The notes: a model not told the origin generated them from the sequence alone. Shown: positions 1-9,970, numbered from the stretch's first letter. The stretch is 64,000 nucleotides of DNA from Vreelandella massiliensis (GCF_900155385.1 NZ_LT699745.1:1254946-1318945), one strand, 5' to 3'. Made by a program: numbers and translations.

Positions 1-171
1 CCGTTATACGTTGCTCGGCAGGTGTCGGCATGGAGAATCCTTATTCTTGCGCAAAAGCGGTGCCGGTCAATGGCTATTATTCAGTGGCTATCGTTAAGTG
101 ATAGCGGTGCATCAAACCTTACACGCTTTGTACAAAAAAAGGGAAGGCGTGCGTTAATGCAGTGGATAACG

Positions 172-199
172 CAAAACGCCCGCATAGGCGGGCGTTTTG
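172..199 (-). terminator. Rho-independent terminator of valS
   Basis: A perfect 12-bp stem (172-183 with 188-199) closes a four-base loop. On the minus strand it ends in a T run and lies 20 bases past the valS stop. The arms carry both an A run and a T run, so it could work in both directions. The remaining 171 bases to the left edge hold no convincing gene. Confidence 0.85.
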
Positions 200-219
200 G
201 TAACGACACGTGATTGGCC

Positions 220-3066
220 TTACAACGCCTCAATCTTCGCTTTCTGCTCTTCCAGCAACTGTTTGGCTGATTGGAACTCGGCGAGTTTGCCACGCTCTTT
301 TTCCACCACGGCTTCTGGGGCTTTGGCGATAAAGCCTTCGTTGCCGAGCTTCTTCTCGATGCCGCCGATCAGCTTGTCCTGCTTGTCGATCTCTTTGTTG
401 AGTCGTTTAAGCTCGGCGTCCTTGTCGATCAAGTCCGCCATGGGTACCAGCACTTCCATGTCGCCCACCAGCTGCGTGGCCGATAGTGGGGCGTCGTCGG
501 GGGTTTCAAGCCAGCTCACGCTTTCCAGTTTGGCCAGTTTGGCGAGGAACAGGCGGTTTTTCTCCAGGCGCTCGGCGTCCTCCGGCTGGCCCTTGGTCAG
601 CAGCACGTCCAGCGGCTTGCCCGGGGCGATGTTCATCTCGGCGCGGATGTTACGCACGGCGATGATCACGCCTTTGAGCCACTCGATATCGCGGGTGGCC
701 TGTTCGTCGATTTTGCTTTCTTCTGCCTCGGGCCATGGTTGCACCATGATCGAGTCATTGCCGCCTGCGTGGGTGCCGGCCAGCGGGGCGATGCGCTGCC
801 AGATCTCCTCGGAGATAAACGGCATCATCGGGTGAGCCAGGCGCAGAATGGCTTCCAGCACGCGCACCAGGGTGCGCCGGGTGCCTCTTTTCGATTCGGC
901 CGTGGCATTTTCATCCCATAAAACCGGCTTGGAGAGTTCCAGGTACCAGTCGCAGTATTCGTTCCACACGAACTCATAAAGCGCCTGAGAAGCGTGGTCG
1001 AAGCGGTACTCCTCCAGCGCCTTGGTGACTTGGTTTGCGGTCTTCTGTAGCTGCGAGATGATCCAGCGGTCGGCGAGCGAAAGCGTGACCTCGCCGCCAT
1101 CCTGTCCGCAGTCCTCGCCTTCGGCGTTCATCAGCACGTAGCGCGAGGCGTTCCACAGCTTGTTGCAGAAGTTGCGGTAGCCGTCGAGGCGGTTCATGTC
1201 GAACTTGATATCGCGCCCGGTGGTGGCCTGCGAGAGAAAGGTAAAGCGCAGCGCGTCGGTGCCGTGGGGCTCGATGCCGTCCTTGAACTCGTCGCGGGTC
1301 GCCTTGGCAATCGCCTTGGCTTTTTGCGGCTGCATCATGTTGCCGGTGCGCTTTTCGATCAGGGTGTCGAGCTCGATGCCATCGATCAGGTCGATGGGGT
1401 CGAGCACGTTGCCCTTGGACTTGGACATTTTGTTGCCGTCGCGGTCGCGCACGAGGCCGTGAACGTAGACCTGCTTGAAGGGCACCTCACCGGTAAACTT
1501 GAGCGTCAACATGATCATCCGGGCGACCCAGAAGAAGATGATGTCAAAGCCCGTCACCAGCACGCTGGAGGGGTGGAAGGTCTCAAGCTCGGGCGTCTGT
1601 TCCGGCCAGCCCAGCGTTCCAAACGTCCAAAGCCCCGAGCTGAACCAGGTGTCGAGCACGTCGTCGTCCTGGGTCAGTTCAACGTCCGCGCCCAAGCCGT
1701 TTTTCTCGCGGGCTTCTTCGGCGCTACGCGCCACATAGACGTTGCCTTTGGCGTCGTACCACGCCGGGATGCGGTGGCCCCACCACAGCTGGCGGGAGAT
1801 ACACCAATCCTGCAGGTCGCGCATCCAGGCGAAGTACATGTTTTCGTAGTTCTTAGGCACGAACTGGATGTCGCCGTTCTCGACCGCTTCAATGGCGGGT
1901 TTAGCGAGTGTCTCCACCGCGACGAACCACTGATCGGTTAAAAGCGGCTCGATCACATCGCCAGAGCGGTCACCGTAGGGCAGGGTGTTGTTGACGCTCT
2001 CGACTTGTGCCAAGAGGCCGAGAGCTTCCATGTCCTCGACAATGAGGCTACGCGCGGCAAAGCGGTCGAGGCCAGCGTATTTGCCCGGTAGCGTCGCATC
2101 TTCTTGGGGCTGCGGCTGGCCTTTGAGGTTAAAGATCTCCGCGCGCTCAAGGATGGTGGCATCCTGGGAGAAGACGTTGATCAGCAGGTGGTCGTGGCGT
2201 TTGCCCACTTCGTAGTCGTTGAAGTCGTGCGCCGGGGTGATCTTCACGCAGCCGGAACCTTTCTCCATGTCGGCGTGCTCGTCGGCGACGATGGGGATGC
2301 GCCGGCCGACCAGCGGCAGCTCAATAAACTTGCCCACCAGCGAGGCGTAGCGCTCGTCTGCGGGGTTCACCGCCACGCCGGTATCGCCGAGCAGGGTTTC
2401 CGGGCGGGTGGTGGCGACGACCAGGTAATCCTTGCCATCAGCGGTGGTGGCACCCTCGGCCAGCGGGTAGCGGAAGTGCCAGAAGCTGCCCTGCTGCTCT
2501 TTGTTTTCCACTTCGAGATCGGAGATCGCCGTGTGCAGCGTGGGATCCCAGTTGACCAGGCGCTTGCCGCGATAGATCAGCCCCTCGTCGTACAGGCGGA
2601 CAAAGACCTCCTGCACCGCCTTGTAAAAGCCATCGTCCATGGTGAAGCGCTCGCGGCTCCAGTCCACGCTCGCGCCCATGCGGCGTAGCTGACGGGTGAT
2701 ATGACCGCCGGACTCCTCCTTCCACTCCCAGACTTTATCGATGAACGCCTCGCGGCCCAGGTCGTGACGGGTTTTGCCCTCTTCCGCCGCGACCTTGCGC
2801 TCCACCAGCATCTGCGTGGCGATACCGGCGTGGTCGGTGCCGACTTGCCAGAGCGTGTTGCGGCCCTGCATGCGCTTGTAGCGTGTCAGCGTGTCCATGA
2901 TGGTGTCTTGGAACGCGTGCCCCATGTGCAGGCTGCCGGTGACGTTGGGCGGCGGAATCATCATCGAAAACGGTTGCCCGTGGCCGGAGGGGGCGAAGCG
3001 GTTATCGGCCTCCCAGCGCGCGTACCAGCGGGTTTCGATCTGTTCGGGTTGGTAGGTCTTTTCCAT
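220..3066 (-). CDS. valS: Valyl-tRNA synthetase
   Basis: Class I aminoacyl-tRNA synthetase that charges tRNA-Val in the cytoplasm and edits mischarged threonine. The 948-residue product matches the bacterial family length. The HIGH signature appears as HMGH in [12 protein letters not shown] near residue 50, and the second active-site motif as KMSKSKGN near residue 560. The large CP1 editing domain lies between them, and a coiled-coil C-terminal arm is visible ([17 protein letters not shown]). The open frame extends 44 codons upstream, but the family start is METKTYQPE-like, so the ATG giving MEKTYQPE at 3066 was chosen. It is the last gene of a minus-strand run with pepA, ilvE, holC and an MFS gene. 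In many gammaproteobacteria pepA, holC and valS are direct neighbours. Confidence 0.97.
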   Translation of the reverse strand: MEKTYQPEQIETRWYARWEADNRFAPSGHGQPFSMMIPPPNVTGSLHMGHAFQDTIMDTLTRYKRMQGRNTLWQVGTDHAGIATQMLVERKVAAEEGKTRHDLGREAFIDKVWEWKEESGGHITRQLRRMGASVDWSRERFTMDDGFYKAVQEVFVRLYDEGLIYRGKRLVNWDPTLHTAISDLEVENKEQQGSFWHFRYPLAEGATTADGKDYLVVATTRPETLLGDTGVAVNPADERYASLVGKFIELPLVGRRIPIVADEHADMEKGSGCVKITPAHDFNDYEVGKRHDHLLINVFSQDATILERAEIFNLKGQPQPQEDATLPGKYAGLDRFAARSLIVEDMEALGLLAQVESVNNTLPYGDRSGDVIEPLLTDQWFVAVETLAKPAIEAVENGDIQFVPKNYENMYFAWMRDLQDWCISRQLWWGHRIPAWYDAKGNVYVARSAEEAREKNGLGADVELTQDDDVLDTWFSSGLWTFGTLGWPEQTPELETFHPSSVLVTGFDIIFFWVARMIMLTLKFTGEVPFKQVYVHGLVRDRDGNKMSKSKGNVLDPIDLIDGIELDTLIEKRTGNMMQPQKAKAIAKATRDEFKDGIEPHGTDALRFTFLSQATTGRDIKFDMNRLDGYRNFCNKLWNASRYVLMNAEGEDCGQDGGEVTLSLADRWIISQLQKTANQVTKALEEYRFDHASQALYEFVWNEYCDWYLELSKPVLWDENATAESKRGTRRTLVRVLEAILRLAHPMMPFISEEIWQRIAPLAGTHAGGNDSIMVQPWPEAEESKIDEQATRDIEWLKGVIIAVRNIRAEMNIAPGKPLDVLLTKGQPEDAERLEKNRLFLAKLAKLESVSWLETPDDAPLSATQLVGDMEVLVPMADLIDKDAELKRLNKEIDKQDKLIGGIEKKLGNEGFIAKAPEAVVEKERGKLAEFQSAKQLLEEQKAKIEAL

Positions 3067-3166
3067 GGAGTCACTCACAGCAGAGACGCCCCGCGTCGCG
3101 AGGGTGCGAATACATTGATCAGGATGCGAAATGGGCGCCAAGTATAGCGCGCGAAGGGGGAGGGCG

Positions 3167-4351
3167 TCAGGTCCTGCCCGCGGGTATCCACACGCCACGC
3201 ATCGCGGTAAGCCCCAACACCGGCCCGGGTAGCAGCCACCAGAGCACGCTAAGACCCTGGGTGGCCCAGAGCGAGGTCACCAAGGCAATGGCGGGGATAG
3301 TGAGGGCAAAGCCGATGGCGTTCATCATGGCAAGCGCTGAGCCTAAACGCGCGCTGGGGGCGGTCGCCGACGCCAGCGCCGAGAACTGTGCGGAATCCGC
3401 GATCACGCTAAAGCCCCACACCAGCAGCAGCGCCAGCAACAGAAGCGGCGGTGCGCCGCCGATCAGGGGGTAGAGCAGGCACAGCGCCCCGGAGCACGTA
3501 AGCGCTATAAACGCCACGCGGGCACTCCCGTAGCGGCGGGATGCGCGCCCGGCGAGCACGCACCCCGGCATGCCCACCGCAATCACCGCGAAGCTCAGCC
3601 ACGCGATACTCCCGGGAGCGGCTCCCAAGCGGGCAAGCTCGCGGGCAACCAGAAACGGCGTCAGCGTCCAGAAGGCGTAAAGCTCCCAGCAGTGGCCGAA
3701 GTAGCCCAGTGCCGCCGAGCGAAATCCGCGCTGTTGAAAGGCAAGAAGCCCGGCCCAGGGGCGGCCACCCTTGGCGGTGGCGGGGAGGTGAGGACCCACG
3801 CCGAGGCGAAAGATCATGGCGGCGGCGCATAGCGCCAAGCAAGACGCCAGCAGCAGCGGCCACTGCCAGGGAAGCGAGAGCGTGACACCGCGAAGCAGGT
3901 GCGGCGAGGCGGTGCCAAGCGTCAGCATCCCCACGAGCCACCCTAGCGCAGCGCCCGCGTGAGTGGGGGTCCAGCTCACCACCAGCTTCATGCCCAGCGG
4001 GTAGATGCCGGCCAGACATAGCCCGGTCAGAAAGCGCAGCAGTACCCCTATGCTCACGCTCTCCACCGCCAAAATAAAAGCGGCGTTGATCATCGCCCCT
4101 ACCACCGCAGAGGCGGCAAACAGCGTGCTTGCCCGCACCCGGTCGGCAAGCCCGGTGGTAGCGATGGTCAGCGTACCGGTAATAAACCCCGCCTGAACGG
4201 CGATGGTTAAAAGCCCCAAGTCGCTTTCGCTTAAGCCCACCGCTTCATGCAGGGCAAGCCCTACGCCGTTGACGCTAAACCATAGCGAGGTGCCAAAAAG
4301 CTGAGCAATCACGATGGTGACAAGGGGGTGGCGCGTGAGCAATGAGATCAT
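3167..4351 (-). CDS. MFS transporter, substrate unknown
   Basis: Inner-membrane major facilitator superfamily carrier of 394 residues with about 12 hydrophobic segments. The N-terminal segment ([18 protein letters not shown]) is followed by a loop ending GLADRVRAS, which fits the MFS loop 2-3 signature. The open frame begins 23 codons further upstream, inside holC. The ATG giving [11 protein letters not shown] was chosen because it sits just before the first membrane helix and 7 bases past the holC stop. The position between holC and valS is unusual, since these two genes are often adjacent. Nothing in the sequence indicates the substrate, and the family includes exporters and anion carriers. 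Confidence 0.8.
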   Translation of the reverse strand: MISLLTRHPLVTIVIAQLFGTSLWFSVNGVGLALHEAVGLSESDLGLLTIAVQAGFITGTLTIATTGLADRVRASTLFAASAVVGAMINAAFILAVESVSIGVLLRFLTGLCLAGIYPLGMKLVVSWTPTHAGAALGWLVGMLTLGTASPHLLRGVTLSLPWQWPLLLASCLALCAAAMIFRLGVGPHLPATAKGGRPWAGLLAFQQRGFRSAALGYFGHCWELYAFWTLTPFLVARELARLGAAPGSIAWLSFAVIAVGMPGCVLAGRASRRYGSARVAFIALTCSGALCLLYPLIGGAPPLLLLALLLVWGFSVIADSAQFSALASATAPSARLGSALAMMNAIGFALTIPAIALVTSLWATQGLSVLWWLLPGPVLGLTAMRGVWIPAGRT

Positions 4352-4358
4352 AGGAGCG

Positions 4359-4790
4359 TTAGCCGAGCTTATGCGGCACCACTTCGTGGCTGAGGGTTTT
4401 ATAGCGCTGCCAGCAGGCACGCTTGGCGACTAGGACCGCTTGGTGCTGGTTGATGATTTCCGCTACGCGGGCGTAGTCGTCGAAGCCGTCGGGGATGTCT
4501 GGGTGGAGGTTCAGCAGCGCCGTCTCGCGTGTGGGGCTGGGTAGGGCGTTCCAGCCCAGCGTCACCGGGACTTGCGCCGCCATATCGCTGGTTTCCAGCG
4601 CATGGGGAATATAGGCGTCGGGGCGAAAGGTCCATAAGGCTTCATCGGCCTGTTCGGCCAGGGCTTGGTCTTCGCAGTGCAGGTGAAGGCGGTACCCTTT
4701 GCGCCAGATCGTCTCGGCCAACTTGCAGGCGAAGGCGAGGCGGGCGTCGAGGGTGGTGTCGGGAAGAATAAAAAAACCGATGCGCGCAAT
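4359..4790 (-). CDS. holC: DNA polymerase III chi subunit, apparent ATT start
   Basis: Chi subunit of the replicative polymerase clamp loader; it binds psi and single-strand binding protein at the replication fork. The C-terminal 120 residues (AETIWRKGYRLHLHC onward) are open from an internal ATG. The conserved family N-terminus ARIGFFILPDTTLDARLAF lies upstream in the same frame, where chi proteins begin with M-x-R-[IV]-D-F-Y-[IL]-L. The frame runs back to the ilvE stop codon at 4812-4814 with no ATG, GTG or TTG. The only plausible initiator is the ATT at 4790, with a GGGGG run a few bases upstream, giving 143 residues, close to the usual 145. A run of seven T lies just inside the gene, so a sequence error cannot be excluded. 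Identity is secure; the start is inferred. Confidence 0.85.
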   Translation of the reverse strand: MARIGFFILPDTTLDARLAFACKLAETIWRKGYRLHLHCEDQALAEQADEALWTFRPDAYIPHALETSDMAAQVPVTLGWNALPSPTRETALLNLHPDIPDGFDDYARVAEIINQHQAVLVAKRACWQRYKTLSHEVVPHKLG

Positions 4791-4811
4791 TAACGGCCCC
4801 CGCGCCCGCCG

Positions 4812-5954
4812 CTAACACCCGATGAAACGGTTAGCGGCGGGCAGGCCTTGGGGGTAAACCAGCTGGGGCAGCCAGCCATATTTGTCCTCGCTGCGGCCGT
4901 ACTGCAAATCCAGCAGCTTGGTACGTAGCCGTTTGGCGACCTTATTGTCGCTGCCTGCCGTGAGACGAATGCGCTCGTTTTCGCTGACAAGCTCGCCTAC
5001 CGGGGTGATGACCGCCGCCGTGCCACAGGCGAAGACTTCGGTAATCTCACCGGAGGCCGCGCCATCGCGCCATTCGTCAATGCTGATGGGGCGCTCTTCG
5101 GGCGTTAGGCCTTCATCTTTGGCCAGCGTGAGCACGGAGTTACGCGTAACACCTTCGAGGATGGTGTCGGTCAGGCGCGGGGTGACCACGCGGCCGTCCT
5201 GGTAAACGAAGAACAGGTTCATGCCGCCGAGCTCTTCGATCCACTTGTTCTCCGCCGCGTCCAAAAAGGCCACCTGGCTGCAGCCGTTGGCGCTCGCCTC
5301 TTTTTGCGCCGCGAGCGAGGCCGCGTAGTTACCGCCGCACTTGGCAAAGCCGGTACCGCCGGGGGCAGCGCGTTTGTAGTGGCTGGAGAGCCAGATCGAC
5401 ACCGGGTCGATGCCGCCTTTGAAATAGGCCGCCGCCGGGGAGGCGATGACGTAGTAATCGACTTCATGCGCGGGGCGCACGCCGAGGAAGGCCTCGGAGG
5501 CGATCATGAACGGACGCAAGTAGAGGCTGCACTCGTCGGAGGCATCCTTGGGGGTGGGCACCCAGGCTTGGTCCTGCGCAAGCAGGGCTTTAAGCGAGCC
5601 GATAAAGTCCTCGTCGGAGAGTTCCGGCAAGGCCAAGCGGCGGGCGCTACGGCGGAAACGCTCGGCGTTTTTCTCTGGGCGGAAGGTCCAGATCGAGCCA
5701 TCGGCGTGACGGTAGGCTTTAATACCTTCAAAAATTTCCTGGCCGTAGTGCAGCACTGAAGCCGCGGGGTCAAGGGTTAGTGGGCCGTAGGGGCGCACTT
5801 CATGGCCGTGCCAGCCAGCGTCGTTGGTCCAGCGCACATGGGCCATGTGGTCGGTAAAGTGAGTACCGAAGCCCGGGCTTTTGAGGATATTGTCGCGGAT
5901 CTCGTCAGACGTCGACTGGTTGGACGGCAAAGTAGTAAAACGATCAGTGGGCAC
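4812..5954 (-). CDS. ilvE: Branched-chain amino acid aminotransferase
   Basis: PLP enzyme (fold type IV) that transfers the amino group between glutamate and the 2-keto acids of Leu, Ile and Val. The length of about 380 residues and the motifs GQEIFEGIKAYR, SLYLRPFMI and AKCGGNYAAS (Schiff-base lysine) fit the longer BCAT group, followed by EELGGMNLFFV. The frame can start at a GTG at 5978. The GTG at 5954 was chosen because GGAGAG lies six bases before it, and the first eight residues of the longer form look like leader sequence. It lies between pepA and holC on the same strand, which is not their usual arrangement and suggests an inserted gene. A hairpin and a small ORF lie upstream. Confidence 0.93.
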   Translation of the reverse strand: MPTDRFTTLPSNQSTSDEIRDNILKSPGFGTHFTDHMAHVRWTNDAGWHGHEVRPYGPLTLDPAASVLHYGQEIFEGIKAYRHADGSIWTFRPEKNAERFRRSARRLALPELSDEDFIGSLKALLAQDQAWVPTPKDASDECSLYLRPFMIASEAFLGVRPAHEVDYYVIASPAAAYFKGGIDPVSIWLSSHYKRAAPGGTGFAKCGGNYAASLAAQKEASANGCSQVAFLDAAENKWIEELGGMNLFFVYQDGRVVTPRLTDTILEGVTRNSVLTLAKDEGLTPEERPISIDEWRDGAASGEITEVFACGTAAVITPVGELVSENERIRLTAGSDNKVAKRLRTKLLDLQYGRSEDKYGWLPQLVYPQGLPAANRFIGC

Positions 5955-6093
5955 GGTTCTCTCCACAGCGACCGCCACGCAAGCACTTAAGGACGCTCAA
6001 CATGGTGGTCTTAATTCAAGTGAATAGGGCAGCGCACCCGGCGCGTTGCCAGGTGCGCGAATAACGCAAAAAAATTGCTATGACGCAATGTGT

Positions 6094-6122
6094 AACGGTT
6101 GCCGCGCCGAAAGGCAACCGTT
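6094..6122 (-). terminator. Hairpin after pepA, weak terminator
   Basis: A 10-bp perfect inverted repeat (6094-6103 with 6113-6122) lies seven bases past the pepA stop. On the minus strand no T run follows directly; a T7 run occurs about 20 bases later. It may stabilise the pepA transcript end or terminate weakly before ilvE. Confidence 0.45.
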
Positions 6123-6128
6123 CAGCGC

Positions 6129-7649
6129 TTAGCTGTCGTTTTTATCTACCTGAGCATCGCTTTCACGGTCGAGCAGATACTGGGTGAGAAGCCCGACGGG
6201 GCGACCGGTGGCGCCTTTCTGTTTGCCTGAGTGCCAAGCGGTGCCGGCGATATCCAAGTGTGCCCAGGGGAAGTGGTCAGCAAAGCGTGACAAAAAGCAC
6301 GCTGCGGTGATCGTGCCCGCCGGTCGACCACCGATATTGGCCAAATCGGCAAAGTTGGAGTCGAGCTGTTCCTGGTACTCGTCCCATAGCGGCAGGTGCC
6401 AGGCGCGATCCCAAGCGGTGTCGCCGGCCTCAAGCAGGTCCAGCGCTAAATCATCGTCATTGGATAAGAGCCCCGTCGCGTGGTGGCCCAGGCCAATAAT
6501 GCAGGCGCCGGTCAGGGTGGCAATATCGACCACGCTTGCCGGTTTGAAACGCTCCGCGTAGGTGAGGGCATCGCACAGCACCAAGCGGCCTTCGGCATCG
6601 GTGTTGAGCACTTCAACGGTGAGCCCTTTGAGGGTTTTAATGATATCGCCCGGCTTGGTGGCGGCGCCATCGGGCATGTTTTCCGCCGCGGCAACGATGA
6701 ACACCAGATTAAGCTTCGGCTTGATACCCAACACGGCTTTGACGGTGCCGAAAACGCTGGCGGCGCCGCCCATGTCGAACTTCATTTCGTCCATGCCTTC
6801 GCCGGGTTTGAGCGAAATACCGCCGGTATCAAAGGTGATGCCTTTACCCACCAAGACGTGGGGTGCTTCATCAGCGTCGTCGGCGCCTTGGTATTTCATC
6901 ACGATCAAGCGGGTGGGCTCACGGCTGCCACGACCCACGGAGAGCAGCGAGCCGGCGCCAAGGGCTTCCAAGGCGTCTTCGTCGAGAATATCGGCACTCA
7001 GCGCGCCTTTTGAATCGGAGGCGAGCTTCTCGGCTTGCTGGGCTAAATAGCGCGGCGTGCAGACGTTACCGGGCAGATTGCCCAGGGTGCGGGTGAAGTT
7101 AATGCCTTCACCAATGGCCGCGCCCACGCGCGCGCCCTCTTTGACGGCAGCCGCTTCGTCGGCGTCACTCAGCAAAAGCGCCACGGTTTTTAACGCGGGC
7201 TTGGGGGCGGGCTTGGATTTAAACTGGTCAAAGCGATAAACCGCGCGCTCAGCGGCTTCCAGCGTTTTGCGCGCTTTCCAGGCGCTGTCGCGCTCTTCCA
7301 CGGGCACATCGGTAAAGGCGATGCTGGCGTCATCAAGGGGCAGTTTCACCAAGGCGGTGAAAGCGGCGTCGAGTGCCTTTAGGAAAGCGGCCTCTTGGCA
7401 CTTCTCGCGCTCGCCTAAGCCCACCAGCAGCAGGCGCTCGGTACCCAGACCCGGCGCGAAGGGGATCATCTGCACGTTGCCGAGCGTAGCATCGAAGTCG
7501 CCACGCTCTAGGAGTTGATCGATCAGCCGCTCGCTGGCGTCATCGAGCTTCGCCACGGCGGGCAAGAGTTCGCTATCTTTAAACACGGGTACGACAAGAC
7601 ACGCGGTTTCGGCTTTGGCCGGATTGGCGGTCTGAACGGAAAATTCCAT
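6129..7649 (-). CDS. pepA: Leucyl aminopeptidase (M17 family)
   Basis: Cytosolic metallo-exopeptidase that removes N-terminal residues, notably leucine, using two metal ions. In some bacteria the same protein also binds DNA (site-specific recombination, carAB control). The 506 residues match the family. The catalytic region shows GKGITFDTGGISLKPG, MKFDMGGAASV and the signature NTDAEGRLVL, which carry the metal ligands and active-site Lys and Arg. The frame is open 36 codons further upstream. ATG 7649 was chosen because GGAG lies five bases before it and the protein then begins MEFSVQTANP like its relatives. It is divergent from lptF, the standard arrangement in gammaproteobacteria. Confidence 0.96.
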   Translation of the reverse strand: MEFSVQTANPAKAETACLVVPVFKDSELLPAVAKLDDASERLIDQLLERGDFDATLGNVQMIPFAPGLGTERLLLVGLGEREKCQEAAFLKALDAAFTALVKLPLDDASIAFTDVPVEERDSAWKARKTLEAAERAVYRFDQFKSKPAPKPALKTVALLLSDADEAAAVKEGARVGAAIGEGINFTRTLGNLPGNVCTPRYLAQQAEKLASDSKGALSADILDEDALEALGAGSLLSVGRGSREPTRLIVMKYQGADDADEAPHVLVGKGITFDTGGISLKPGEGMDEMKFDMGGAASVFGTVKAVLGIKPKLNLVFIVAAAENMPDGAATKPGDIIKTLKGLTVEVLNTDAEGRLVLCDALTYAERFKPASVVDIATLTGACIIGLGHHATGLLSNDDDLALDLLEAGDTAWDRAWHLPLWDEYQEQLDSNFADLANIGGRPAGTITAACFLSRFADHFPWAHLDIAGTAWHSGKQKGATGRPVGLLTQYLLDRESDAQVDKNDS

Positions 7650-7730
7650 GACGTCTCCAACAAGACAAGTATCGAAGGATTCGGGATAATGCGCGGCTAC
7701 GTAGATGTAAAGTGCGCTATCTGCGATTAG

Positions 7731-7751
7731 TGTACCCAAGCCCTGGGTACA
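7731..7751. promoter_or_regulatory. Perfect inverted repeat between pepA and lptF
   Basis: The arms TGTACCCA and TGGGTACA are perfect 8-bp complements separated by five bases (agccc). They lie in the 152-base divergent intergenic region, 71 bases from the pepA start and 51 from the lptF start. The spacing suits a dimeric DNA-binding protein. No T run follows, so it is not a typical terminator. The cognate regulator is unknown. Confidence 0.4.
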
Positions 7752-7801
7752 TTGCATGAGTACGATTGCATAGCATCCTGCACGATTGGCCGGAGAGCGC
7801 G

Positions 7802-8878
7802 TTGATTTTATTTCGCTATTTAACCCGCGAAGTGTTGCTGACCATGTCGGCGGTGGCCGGCATTCTGCTGCTGGTGATCATGGGCAGCCGTTTTATCCGC
7901 TACTTCTCTAACGCGGCGGAAGGCGACTTTCCCGTCACTATCCTGGGCAATTTGATGCTGTTTCATCTGCCGGGATTTATGGAGTTGATTCTACCGCTGG
8001 CGTTTTTCCTGGGCATTCTGCTCGCCTACGGCCAGCTCTATATGAACAGCGAAATTACCGTCATGGTGGCGTGCGGCATCAGTCCGACGCGGCTCTTAAA
8101 AGTGACGCTGCTGCCGGCCACGGTAGTTGCCGTGTTGGTGGGGCTGTGCAGCCTGTGGTTGACGCCTGTGGGTACGCTAAACACGGAAACGATGCTGGAG
8201 GAACAGCGCAGCCGCTTGGATGTTTCCGTGCTCGCGCCCGGACGTTTTCAAGAGTTTGGCCAGGGGCGAACAGCCTATATTAGTGGGTTTTCAAACGACG
8301 GTAAGACAATGGAAAACGTCTTTGTCCACGAACTCGGCGACCGAGGCGAAGACGTGCACAACTACGTTACCCGGGCGGCGTCGGGGTATCAGGAGATCCG
8401 CGAGGATACCGGCAGTCGTTTTTTGGTGCTGGAGGCAGGTGAACGCTACGGCGTGACTCCCGGACGATTTGAGGCACAGCGTTTAATCTTTGAGCGCTAC
8501 ACACTGCGCCTGGGGGCAACTCGCGAGCGCCAAGCGCTAGATTCATTCGAAGTAGCTTCCACGCCCGCGCTTTTGGCCAGCTCCGACCCCCGCGCGGCAG
8601 CACAGTGGCAGTGGCGGGCAGGGCTGCCGCTGATGGTCTTTATTCTGGCGCTAATGGCACAGCCGCTCTCCAAGGTAAACCCACGTCAAGGGCGCTTCGC
8701 TAAGCTGTTGCCGGCGGTATTTCTGTATGTCGCCTATTTAAGCCTACTGCTGGCGGCGGTGGACACCATCGGTAGCGGCGCATGGCCCGTCGCGATTGGC
8801 GTATGGCCCGTGCATGGGCTGTTTTTGGGGCTGGGCTTGCTGCTGCTGTGGCACTCGCAACGCAAGGGGATGCGCTAG
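7802..8878 (+). CDS. lptF: LPS export permease LptF
   Basis: One of two inner-membrane permeases of the LptB2FGC transporter, which extracts lipopolysaccharide from the inner membrane and passes it to the periplasmic bridge. The 358 residues show the YjgP/YjgQ layout: membrane helices at both ends (RYLTREVLLTMSAVAG; LMVFILALMAQPL) around a periplasmic beta-rich domain. The frame could begin at 7766. The TTG at 7802 was chosen because GGAG lies six bases upstream and the product then starts MILFRYLTREV like the family. lptG follows immediately, so the two are cotranscribed. Confidence 0.95.
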   Translation: MILFRYLTREVLLTMSAVAGILLLVIMGSRFIRYFSNAAEGDFPVTILGNLMLFHLPGFMELILPLAFFLGILLAYGQLYMNSEITVMVACGISPTRLLKVTLLPATVVAVLVGLCSLWLTPVGTLNTETMLEEQRSRLDVSVLAPGRFQEFGQGRTAYISGFSNDGKTMENVFVHELGDRGEDVHNYVTRAASGYQEIREDTGSRFLVLEAGERYGVTPGRFEAQRLIFERYTLRLGATRERQALDSFEVASTPALLASSDPRAAAQWQWRAGLPLMVFILALMAQPLSKVNPRQGRFAKLLPAVFLYVAYLSLLLAAVDTIGSGAWPVAIGVWPVHGLFLGLGLLLLWHSQRKGMR

Positions 8879-8883
8879 TGGTG

Positions 8884-9942
8884 ATGGATCGTTTAGACCG
8901 CTACATCGGGCGCAACGTGCTCGCGGCCATTGTGGTGGTGCAAATCGTACTGCTGGGGCTGGACATCACCATTGCTTACTTAGACGAGCTGGGTGATGTG
9001 CAGCAGGGCTATAGCGCGCTCGACGTGCTGTTTTATCTGCTCATGCGCCTGCCCTGGCGCTTTTATCAGTACGCCCCGGTGGCGGTGCTGATTGGCGCGC
9101 TGATTGGCCTGGGCAGCATGGCCTCAAGCAATGAGCTGACCGTGATGCGCGCGGCGGGGCGCTCCCTTACGCGCATCGTCTGGGGCGTGATGAAACCCGT
9201 GCTCCTAGTGGTCGTCGTGGTGCTGCTGGTGGCCGAGTATGTTAGCCCGCGTACCGAGCAGTACGCCGAGGCGTGGAAATTAGAGCAGCGCCAAGGCGAA
9301 GGGGCCGTGCTCACCAGTCGCAGCGGCTGGCAGATAGAGGGCGATAGTATTTATCGCTTTGGAGCGATTCGGGCGGATAACGTCGTGCTCGATCTCACCC
9401 GCTACCGCTTTGATGAAGGCCAGCTCGTTGAAGCGGCCCACGCCTGGCGTGCCGCATGGGAAAACGGCGAGTGGCAGTTGGAAAACGTCACGGTCACCGA
9501 GCTTTATGATGACCACACTCGGGCGCAGCGTTTTGATACGTTAGCGTGGGAAACAGACCTCACGCCCACTCAACTGGAGCGGCTGCTACGCGATATCGAA
9601 AGTCAGTCACCTAGCGAGTTGTACGCCTATGCGCAGTTTTTGCAGTCGCAGGGCCAGCAAGCCGATGAGCCACTGCTCTACTTTTGGCAGAAAATGCTGA
9701 TGCCGCTGACCATGGCCTCGCTGGTGTTGATCGCCGCTTCGTTCGTTTTCGGCCCTTTGCGCACGGTGGCGGCCGGTACCCGGGTGTTTTACGGGGTGGT
9801 GACGGGGCTTTTATTTAAGTACACCCAAGACTTGCTTGCCCCGGCGTCGACGATTTTTGGTTTTTCGCCGGTATGGGCGGTGCTTGTGCCTACCCTTGCC
9901 TGTGCCGCGGCCGGGCTCTATTTTTTGCGCCGCAACGGCTGA
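8884..9942 (+). CDS. lptG: LPS export permease LptG
   Basis: Partner of LptF in the LPS export complex. The 352 residues begin MDRLDRYIGRNV, typical of LptG, with N- and C-terminal helices and a central periplasmic domain; SNELTVMRAAGRSLTRI is the conserved coupling-helix region. The open frame begins 34 codons earlier inside lptF. ATG 8884 was chosen by family alignment, but GTG codons at 8878 and 8881, the first overlapping the lptF stop, are possible starts. The AAGGGG before them could serve any of the three. Confidence 0.94.
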   Translation: MDRLDRYIGRNVLAAIVVVQIVLLGLDITIAYLDELGDVQQGYSALDVLFYLLMRLPWRFYQYAPVAVLIGALIGLGSMASSNELTVMRAAGRSLTRIVWGVMKPVLLVVVVVLLVAEYVSPRTEQYAEAWKLEQRQGEGAVLTSRSGWQIEGDSIYRFGAIRADNVVLDLTRYRFDEGQLVEAAHAWRAAWENGEWQLENVTVTELYDDHTRAQRFDTLAWETDLTPTQLERLLRDIESQSPSELYAYAQFLQSQGQQADEPLLYFWQKMLMPLTMASLVLIAASFVFGPLRTVAAGTRVFYGVVTGLLFKYTQDLLAPASTIFGFSPVWAVLVPTLACAAAGLYFLRRNG

Positions 9943-9970
9943 ATCCACCTATTGATGATGACATAACTCC

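Noticed and set aside
22..213. Small open frame at the left edge
   Set aside because: No ribosome-binding site or family resemblance, and it runs into the valS terminator.
4562..4789. TTG-started frame beginning MRASVFLFFPTP
   Set aside because: It lies one register off holC and loses the conserved chi sequence after the T run; used only as evidence about possible errors in that run.
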